DNA from: Chloroflexota bacterium
GTDB lineage: Bacteria > Chloroflexota > Limnocylindria > Limnocylindrales > CSP1-4
NCBI GenBank assembly: GCA_021802185.1
Contig: JAKAAV010000041.1
Location: forward strand, 1-10,298
Length of the DNA: 10,298 nt
Reading direction: 5' to 3'
The notes beneath the pieces are model-generated. The model worked only from the letters and a program-made list of their open reading frames with translations. It ran no database searches and was not told where the DNA came from. The position numbers and the translations under genes are program-made. This document shows positions 5,418-10,298 of the stretch, one piece after another. Every line of letters begins with the position of its first letter. The first letter of the stretch is position 1.

Positions 5418-7187
5418 TCAGCCCGGCAGTGTCTCGTCGACGGAGAGGACCCGCGGGTCCGTCAGCGCGTGCACGAGACTCGTGCCCGGCGCCTCCAGGG
5501 CTTCGCAGATCGCGGCGTCCACGTCGCGGTCGTGCTCGACCCGGATGCCGCGCGCGCCGCAGGCTTGCGCCACGCGGGCGAAGTCGATCCGGCCGAGGTC
5601 CGTCCCGGCCACGCGACCCGGGTGCGCGCGTTCCTGGTGCATCCGGATCGTGCCGTACATGCCGTTGTCGAACGCGACGACGGTCAGCGGGAGTCGCTCG
5701 CGGACGGCCGTCTCGAGCTCGGCCATCAGCATCGCGAGGCCCCCGTCGCCCGCGAGGGCGATCGCTCGTCGCGGGCGCCCCTCGACGTCGCGCGCGGCGA
5801 TGCCGGCCCCGATCGCCGCCGGAAGCGCATACCCCATCGCGCCCGACGTCGGCCCGAGGAACCGCGCGCCCGGCGGAAGGCGCAGGTGGCGAGCCGCCCA
5901 GCCGGCGAAGTTGCCTGCGTCCGTCACCACGATCGCGTCCGGGGGCATCCGTCGGGCGAGCGCTCCGACGATCGATGCCGGGTGCACCGGGTCGCCAGGG
6001 TGCCGGGGACCGGTCTCGGGCAGCTCGGACGCCGCGAGGTAGGCGGCCCGATCGCCGGCGATCTGGCCGGACCGATCCGGCGGCCGCAGGCCGGGATCGG
6101 CCCGGAGCAGCTCGAGCGCCGACGTGAGGAACGCGCGAGCGTCCGCTCGCAGCGACACCGCTGGCGGGCGGGGACGTGCCCCGGGCAGCGGCTCGACCGG
6201 CGCGGTTGGCCGCTCGACCCCCTCGTTCCCCGAGGCCTGCCGTTCGGGCGCGGCGGGCAGCGGCTCGACGTCGACGTGCAGCAGCGTCGTCGTCTCCGCG
6301 GGCACCGCGTACTCGAACGTCGCGACCTCCGAGAGGCGCGTCCCGAGCGCGAGGACGACGTCGGCGTCGAGAAGCTGGCGCCGGACGTTTCGCGGCGCGG
6401 ACAGCCCGGTCGAACCGAGGTAGCGAGGCGAATCGTTGGGGAAGACGTCGGGGCGGCGCCACGCCGACATCACGGGCACGTCCGCGGCTTCCGCGAACGC
6501 GACGAGGTCGGCGACCGCGCGTGCGCGGAGGACGCCCGCGCCGGCGAGCACGACCGGGCGCCGGGCGGTCACGAGCCGCCGGAGGATCGTTGCGACGGCC
6601 TCGCGGTCCGGCGTTTCCGGTCCGGCGGACGGCACGCCGAACGCGTCCGGCGTCGCGTGACCCGTCGAGTTCTCCTCGCCGGCCTCCTCGAGCAGCACGT
6701 CCTCGGGGAGCGAGAGCAGCACGGGCCCCGGCCGGCCGTCTGTCGCCTGCCGGACGAGCGCCGCGACGGCCTCGCCGATGGTCGCAGGATCGTCGAGCTC
6801 CGCCGCGGCCTTGCACAGGCCGCCGAACGTCGAGACCAGGTCCGCCTCCTGGAACGCCTCGCGGCCCCGCAGGCTGCGTGGCACCTGGCCGGCGATCGCC
6901 ACCAGCGGCGCCGAGTCGGCGCGCGCCGTGTGGAGTGCGATCGACAGGTTGGCCGTCCCGACCGCCCGGGTGACGAGGCAGACCGCGGGCCGCCCAGTGA
7001 GCTGCGCGTAGCCCTCGGCCATGAAGCCTGCGCCCGCCTCGTGTCGCGTCGCGACGAGCCGGATCGACGAGTCGCGAAGCGCGTCGAGGACCTCGAGGAA
7101 GCTCTCCCCGGGGACGGTGAACGCGTGCCGGACACCGCCACGCTCGAGCGAGTCGACGACGCGGCGGCCGGCGGTCAGGCGTGGCAT
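5418..7187 (-). CDS. Thiamine-diphosphate-dependent enzyme, acetolactate synthase-like, 589 aa
   Basis: Three-domain ThDP enzyme of the acetolactate synthase/benzoylformate decarboxylase group, acting on a 2-oxo acid or similar substrate. Order: Pyr domain with the activating Glu E50 in TRHEAGAGFMAEGYAQLTG; middle domain with RRPVVLAGAGVLRA (about 209-222) and DADVVLALGTRLSE (274-287); PP domain with SGAMGYALPAAIGA (448-461) and the ThDP/Mg motif GDGG...FDN at 480-508. Glycine-rich TSGPGATN of true acetolactate synthases is replaced by TRAVGTAN (73-80), so the substrate is uncertain. A Pro-rich insert at about 309-345 separates the middle and PP domains and carries VEPLP twice. Start: ATG 7187 matches the family opening (AGRRVVDSLERGGVRHAFTVPGE); the frame is open up to 7748 opposite the lipid-kinase gene but is not protein-like there. 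No small regulatory subunit gene is adjacent. Divergent from the lipid kinase. Confidence 0.88.
   Translation of the reverse strand: MPRLTAGRRVVDSLERGGVRHAFTVPGESFLEVLDALRDSSIRLVATRHEAGAGFMAEGYAQLTGRPAVCLVTRAVGTANLSIALHTARADSAPLVAIAGQVPRSLRGREAFQEADLVSTFGGLCKAAAELDDPATIGEAVAALVRQATDGRPGPVLLSLPEDVLLEEAGEENSTGHATPDAFGVPSAGPETPDREAVATILRRLVTARRPVVLAGAGVLRARAVADLVAFAEAADVPVMSAWRRPDVFPNDSPRYLGSTGLSAPRNVRRQLLDADVVLALGTRLSEVATFEYAVPAETTTLLHVDVEPLPAAPERQASGNEGVERPTAPVEPLPGARPRPPAVSLRADARAFLTSALELLRADPGLRPPDRSGQIAGDRAAYLAASELPETGPRHPGDPVHPASIVGALARRMPPDAIVVTDAGNFAGWAARHLRLPPGARFLGPTSGAMGYALPAAIGAGIAARDVEGRPRRAIALAGDGGLAMLMAELETAVRERLPLTVVAFDNGMYGTIRMHQERAHPGRVAGTDLGRIDFARVAQACGARGIRVEHDRDVDAAICEALEAPGTSLVHALTDPRVLSVDETLPG
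6182..6269. repeat. 16-bp direct repeat 72 bp apart inside the ThDP enzyme gene
   Basis: CGGGCAGCGGCTCGAC occurs at 6182-6197 and 6254-6269. The 72-bp spacing equals 24 codons, and on the minus strand both copies encode VEPLP (residues 307-311 and 331-335). The enclosed segment coincides with the Pro-rich insert, which suggests the insert arose by an in-frame duplication or expansion. Confidence 0.75.
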
Positions 7188-7196
7188 GTCCGCGCG

Positions 7197-7202
7197 ATGG
7201 TA
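7197..7202 (-). promoter_or_regulatory. TACCAT -10 box before the ThDP enzyme gene
   Basis: On the minus strand TACCAT (TANNNT form) lies nine bases before the ATG at 7187, which would give an mRNA with almost no leader. No -35 element is evident. There is no Shine-Dalgarno before the ATG, which fits. A single box of this kind could be chance. Confidence 0.35.
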
Positions 7203-7235
7203 CCCGGCGGGCAGACGCGGATGCGGCGCGACGTG

Positions 7236-7241
7236 TAGCGT
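7236..7241 (+). promoter_or_regulatory. TAGCGT candidate -10 box before the lipid-kinase gene
   Basis: TAGCGT fits TANNNT and is the only such box on the plus strand in the 118-bp divergent gap. Transcription from about 7248 would leave a leader of near 58 bases before the GTG at 7306. It is back-to-back with the TACCAT box of the divergent gene. Weak evidence. Confidence 0.25.
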
Positions 7242-7305
7242 GTCACCGGCAGCGTGCGGCTCCGTCGCGCGGCGGGCGGCGAGCACCTGCGCACCCGGCG
7301 GTCTC

Positions 7306-8253
7306 GTGCGCGTTCGCATCATCGACAACCCCTGGTCGTTCCGCGGCCCGTACCCCGTCCACCGCGTCCTGCCCGTCCTCCGGCGGGCGGGGTGGTCGGT
7401 CGACGTCGTCCACCGGACGCGGCTGCTGAGCGTCCGCCGCCAGGTCGAGGAGGCACTCGACGCGGGCGCGTCGCTGGTCGTCGGGGCCGGCGGCGACGGG
7501 ACGCTGCGCGACGTGGCCGACGTGCTGGCCGGTCGCGATGCCGCCCTCGGCGTCCTGCCCGGCGGGACGGCGAACCTGTGGGCACACGAGCTCGGCGTCG
7601 CGGGATCTCCGGAACACGCGGCGAGAGGCCTCGTCGACTCCGATGTCAGGCGGATGGACATGGGACGAGTCGTCCATCCCGACGGCCGGTTCATCCGGTT
7701 CCTGTTGATGGCCGGCGTGGGGATCGACGGGCTCATGCTCGACCACACCGACCCCCGGCTGAAGGTCCGTCTCGGCGCCGCGGGAATCGCGGTCGGCGCG
7801 CTGCGCGCGATCCCCGACTACCGGCCGTTCGACGTGCAGCTCTCCGTCGACGGACGGCCGGCATGGGAGGGCCGCGTGCTCCAGGTGATCGTCGGCAACT
7901 CGCGGCTCTATGCGAACGTCGTCGACGCGACACCCGACGCGCTGGTCGATGACGGCCTGCTCGACGTGACGATCATCCCTTCCGGCGACCTGCAGCTGGC
8001 GGTCCGGCTCGGATGGTCGCTCGCGCTCCATCGCCGGCCCGACGGCGACGTGCCGCGCTTCCGGGGGCGGGAGCTCGAGCTGCGGACTGCCGTCGCGCCG
8101 CCGATGGAGGTGGACGGCAGTCACGTCCGGCGGGAGTCGCTCGAAGGGGCGGGGGATCGGCCGTACCGGATCGTTGCCGAGCCGCTCGCGGTCGCCGTCC
8201 GCGTGCCGACCGACTACCGCGGCCAGCTGTTCGGTCGCGCGCCGGCGCGCTGA
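7306..8253 (+). CDS. Diacylglycerol/lipid kinase family protein, 315 aa
   Basis: Cytoplasmic or membrane-associated kinase of the DagK/YegS/sphingosine-kinase fold, probably phosphorylating diacylglycerol or a related lipid with ATP and feeding phospholipid recycling. Motifs from GTG 7306: GAGGDGTLRDV (60-70) with the family GGDGT nucleotide-binding loop at 62-66, LGVLPGGTANLWA (81-93), MAGVGIDGL (135-143) matching the usual G.G.D motif, VIVGNSRLYAN (195-204), DDGLLDVTII (215-224), and MEVDGS (267-272) near the C-terminus, the typical VDGE region. Length matches stand-alone family members; there are no added domains or membrane helices. Start: GTG 7306 gives VRVRIIDNPWSFRG, the expected first beta-strand. 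An in-frame GTG at 7240 is possible but adds Ala/Cys-rich sequence unlike the family. No strong Shine-Dalgarno. Substrate is inferred from family only. Confidence 0.88.
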   Translation: MRVRIIDNPWSFRGPYPVHRVLPVLRRAGWSVDVVHRTRLLSVRRQVEEALDAGASLVVGAGGDGTLRDVADVLAGRDAALGVLPGGTANLWAHELGVAGSPEHAARGLVDSDVRRMDMGRVVHPDGRFIRFLLMAGVGIDGLMLDHTDPRLKVRLGAAGIAVGALRAIPDYRPFDVQLSVDGRPAWEGRVLQVIVGNSRLYANVVDATPDALVDDGLLDVTIIPSGDLQLAVRLGWSLALHRRPDGDVPRFRGRELELRTAVAPPMEVDGSHVRRESLEGAGDRPYRIVAEPLAVAVRVPTDYRGQLFGRAPAR

Positions 8254-8355
8254 TTCCCGGTAGGGCCGCTCCCACCGGTCCTCGTTGCGCGGCTCCCACC
8301 GGCGCCGCCCGACGAGCCACCGCCCGTCACTGCGGCAGGAGCGGCCTGACGCGGC

Positions 8356-9234
8356 CTACTCGGCCCAGCGCGGGACGCGCGACTCCAGGTGCGGCGCTCC
8401 GAGCACTGCGACCAGCAGCGAGAACGGCTCGCGCGGGACGCCTCGCCAGGCCAGGTCATCGAGGGTCTCCGTCAGCGGGACGTCGAGCCGGAGCGTCGCG
8501 AGCTCGCGGTAGAGGTCGGCGTCGGCCCGGCAGTCGCGGAGCGTCGCCGCCAGCACGGTCGTGTTTCGCAGCGGCACGTCCCAGTCGCGGCCATCGGGCG
8601 GGATCGCCTCGAGGTGCCGGTACCGCGCCAGCACCGCGGACGCGCTCGACTTTCCCCAGCCCCGCAGGCCGGGGAAGCCGTCGGCCGCGTCGCCGACCAG
8701 TGCCAGCCAATCGGGGATGCTCTCGGGCTCCACGCCGAACTTCGCCCGGACCGCGTCGGCGTCGATCGTGCGCTCGTGCCGCCGGTCGAAGCACACGACC
8801 CGGGCGTCCGGGCGCACGCACTGCGCCATGTCCTTGTCGGGCGAGAGGATCACGACGCGGTCGACGTCCGGCGCGTCCGCCCAGCGCGCCGCCGCCGTGG
8901 CCAGCGCGTCGTCGGCCTCGAACTCGACCATCGGCCACACGACGAGCCCGAGCGCGCGAAGCGCCGTCTCGGCGAGGGCGAACTGCGCGAGCAGCACGGG
9001 GGGCATCCCGGCCTCGGTCTTGTAGCCTGCGTACCGCTCGTTCCGCCACGACCGGATGACGTGGTCGGTCGCGCACGCGAGGTGCGTGACGGCGGGATCT
9101 CGGAGGAGCCGCAGCACGCTCTCGACGAGCCCGACGGTCGCGCCGACGGGCCGCCCGGACGGGTCGTCGACGGGCGGACGCCCGAAGTGGGCCCGGAACA
9201 GCTCGTACGTCGCGTCGAGCAGGTGGAGCTGCAT
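8356..9234 (-). CDS. Stand-alone 5'-3' exonuclease / flap endonuclease (PolI N-domain family), 292 aa
   Basis: Structure-specific 5' nuclease of the FEN/PolI N-terminal domain family, expected to remove RNA primers or 5' flaps in replication and repair. Metal-ligand acids are in place: D7 in HLLDATYELF, D57 in ATDH, E106/D108/D109 in EFEADDALA, D133/D135 in SPDKDMAQ, and D182/D185 in GDAADGFPGLRGWGKSSA (181-198). The last is the family helix-hairpin-helix DNA-binding turn, normally GD..DN.PG..G.G...A. R61, R64, R67 and YKTE (71-74) form the basic arch region. It lacks polymerase and proofreading domains and ends soon after the nuclease fold, like ExoIX/Xni or phage FENs. Start: ATG 9234 lies six bases after TACCGT; the frame is open to 9447 but that part is Arg/Pro-rich and unlike the family. 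Convergent with the lipid kinase, divergent from the P-type ATPase. Confidence 0.9.
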   Translation of the reverse strand: MQLHLLDATYELFRAHFGRPPVDDPSGRPVGATVGLVESVLRLLRDPAVTHLACATDHVIRSWRNERYAGYKTEAGMPPVLLAQFALAETALRALGLVVWPMVEFEADDALATAAARWADAPDVDRVVILSPDKDMAQCVRPDARVVCFDRRHERTIDADAVRAKFGVEPESIPDWLALVGDAADGFPGLRGWGKSSASAVLARYRHLEAIPPDGRDWDVPLRNTTVLAATLRDCRADADLYRELATLRLDVPLTETLDDLAWRGVPREPFSLLVAVLGAPHLESRVPRWAE

Positions 9235-9240
9235 CGGCGG

Positions 9241-9246
9241 ACGGTA
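9241..9246 (-). promoter_or_regulatory. TACCGT -10 box, likely leaderless promoter of the exonuclease gene
   Basis: On the minus strand TACCGT lies exactly six bases before the ATG at 9234, the spacing at which transcription would start on the A of the ATG. No Shine-Dalgarno is present. The place for a -35 element (around 9264-9269) is inside an 18-bp palindrome instead of a TTGACA-like sequence. Confidence 0.5.
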
Positions 9247-9261
9247 GCACGGCGGTCCACG

Positions 9262-9279
9262 GCCGATCGGCCGATCGGC
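9262..9279. promoter_or_regulatory. 18-bp perfect palindrome over the -35 region of the exonuclease gene
   Basis: GCCGATCGGCCGATCGGC equals its own reverse complement. It is two CCGATCGG palindromes in tandem. It lies 28-45 bases upstream of the exonuclease ATG and about 180 bases upstream of the divergent P-type ATPase. Size and place suit a repressor or activator site, but CGATCG cores are frequent in such DNA, so function is uncertain. Confidence 0.3.
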
Positions 9280-9455
9280 GACGGCGGAGCGGCGACACCT
9301 GAGACTGCGTGGCCGACGCGACCCCGGTGCCCGAGGGGGACACGAACGGCGCCGGGTCCCTTGCCGAAGTCGCGGCGCGGGGGACGATCGGCCCACGTCC
9401 CGTCGACGCTTCGGCACCCGACATGGCCGGTCCGGAAGCCTCACCATGAACGGTC

Positions 9456-10298
9456 ATGACCGCGGCGATCCTCCCCGGACCCATTGCCGACGTCCACGCG
9501 CGCCCCACCGTCGACGTGGCGGCGGCGCTCGACGTCGACCCCTCCACGGGCCTGACCACCGGCGTCGCCGAGCAGCGCTACGTCCTCGCCGGACCCAACG
9601 AGCTCGAGCGGGTCACGCGTCCGTCACTGCTCTCGATCGTCTGGGACAGCTTCACCGAGCCCTTCATCCTCCTGCTGTTCTTCGCGGGGGCGCTCGCCGT
9701 CGCGCTCGGCGAGCTTCGTGACGGGCTCTTCGTGCTGCTGATGATCGGCCCGATGGTGGGCGCCGACGTCATCACCGAGTACCGCGCGGAGCGGGCGCTG
9801 GAGGCCCTGCGGGAGGCGGTGGCGCCCATGGCGCGCGTCCGCCGCGATGGGGCCGTCTCCGAGATCCCGGCCGCGATGCTCGTGCCCGGCGACGTCGTGC
9901 TGCTCCGCGTCGGAGACGTCTCGCCCGCTGACCTGCGGCTCGTCCGGACCGCTGGGCTCGCGTTCGACCGCAGCGCGCTCACCGGGGAGTCGCTGCCCGA
10001 ACCGGGCCGCGTCGATCCCGACGCGCCCGAGGCGCCGCTCGCCGAGCGCCACGCGGTCGCGTTTGCCGGCACCAGCGTCGTGTCGGGCCGGGGCGAGGGC
10101 ATCGTCGTGGCGACCGGGTTGCGCACCGAGTTCGGCCGGATCTCGAAGGCGCTGGCCGGGCAGGACCGGCGGCGGTCGCCGCTCCAGCGCGAGCTCGACC
10201 GGCTCGTCCGGATCCTGCTGGTCGTCGCCGTCGGCCTCATCGCGATCACGACCGGGCTCGGGTTCGCGCGGGGCAATCCCGCGACCGACAATCTCATG
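9456..10298 (+). CDS. P-type cation-transporting ATPase, N-terminal 281 residues (3' end outside window)
   Basis: Membrane ion pump, likely of the P2 (Ca2+ or other cation) group. The visible part has a cytoplasmic N-terminal segment with GPNELERVTRPSLLSIVWDS (46-65, the usual G.N.L......S......F region), hydrophobic segments at about 67-84 and 89-107 (M1-M2), the actuator domain with VPGDVVLLRVGDVSPADLRL (143-162) and the DRSALTGES dephosphorylation motif (171-179, TGES at 176-179), then FAGTSVVSGRGEGIVVATG plus LRTEFGRIS (203-230) and the start of M3 at 251-270. The phosphorylated Asp (DKTGT) and the ion-binding helices M4-M6 lie beyond the window, so the transported ion cannot be read. Start: ATG 9456 is the first possible one, because an in-frame TGA lies at 9447. 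No good Shine-Dalgarno; CACCAT eight bases upstream is a weak -10-like sequence. Divergent from the exonuclease. Confidence 0.9.
   Translation, partial: MTAAILPGPIADVHARPTVDVAAALDVDPSTGLTTGVAEQRYVLAGPNELERVTRPSLLSIVWDSFTEPFILLLFFAGALAVALGELRDGLFVLLMIGPMVGADVITEYRAERALEALREAVAPMARVRRDGAVSEIPAAMLVPGDVVLLRVGDVSPADLRLVRTAGLAFDRSALTGESLPEPGRVDPDAPEAPLAERHAVAFAGTSVVSGRGEGIVVATGLRTEFGRISKALAGQDRRRSPLQRELDRLVRILLVVAVGLIAITTGLGFARGNPATDNLM

Noticed and set aside
5469..7238. 589-codon plus-strand open frame
   Set aside because: Shadow of the ThDP enzyme gene on the other strand; the charged, Arg-rich product has no recognisable motif, while the opposite frame has a full set of ThDP-enzyme motifs.
8268..8302. 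GCTCCCACCGG repeated at 8268-8278 and 8292-8302 between the lipid-kinase and exonuclease stops
   Set aside because: Two 11-bp copies without strong inverted symmetry or a third copy; not enough to call a terminator or a repeat family.
8389..9459. 356-codon plus-strand open frame
   Set aside because: Antisense to the exonuclease, with low-complexity Arg/Glu/His-rich sequence and no family resemblance.
9446..9721. ATG at 9446 as a start near the P-type ATPase
   Set aside because: It is in a different frame from the ATPase and gives an Arg-rich 91-residue product; the ATPase frame starts at 9456.

Overview
The window is very GC-rich, gene-dense bacterial DNA. Every real gene has long shadow frames opposite it, there are several GTG starts, and Shine-Dalgarno sites are mostly weak. 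At two or three genes a TANNNT -10 box lies only 6-9 nt before the start codon, which suggests leaderless or nearly leaderless mRNAs. Together with the gene families, this points to Actinomycetota (for example a Thermoleophilia-like lineage) or a GC-rich Chloroflexota lineage. That placement is inference; there is no rRNA or other marker gene to settle it. I see no tRNA, rRNA, CRISPR array, insertion sequence or phage gene.

Left part, minus strand (1-4256). The far left holds the first 130 codons of a glycine betaine/carnitine/choline-type (OpuCA/ProV) ABC ATPase that runs off the window. Upstream of it lies a compact four-gene operon, read from about 4256 down to 505: ATPase, permease, ATPase, permease. 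Both pairs belong to the ABC-2 exporter class. The junctions are interlocked: an ATGA overlap, a GTGA overlap, and a 60-nt spacer that is itself a 19-codon open frame joined to both neighbours by TGATG overlaps. The four proteins probably form one heteromeric exporter or two related ones. The substrate cannot be told.

Middle (4483-7187). A divergent gap leads to a plus-strand inositol-monophosphatase-family gene with a likely leaderless GTG start. It converges on a minus-strand thiamine-diphosphate-dependent enzyme related to acetolactate synthase but with no regulatory subunit beside it. The 85-bp gap between the two stop codons holds a tandem 17-bp repeat and three consecutive hairpins, probably a shared terminator.

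Right part (7236-10298). A diacylglycerol-kinase-family lipid kinase diverges from the ThDP enzyme. It is followed by a convergent, stand-alone 5'-3' exonuclease (FEN/PolI-like) with a TACCGT box six bases before its ATG and an 18-bp perfect palindrome at its -35 position. Diverging from that is the first 281 codons of a P-type cation ATPase, cut off by the window end. These genes look like ordinary housekeeping and transport genes rather than an island. The unusual signals are in the junctions: the relay mini-frame, the start-proximal promoters, the triple hairpin with a duplicated stop codon, and the palindrome.
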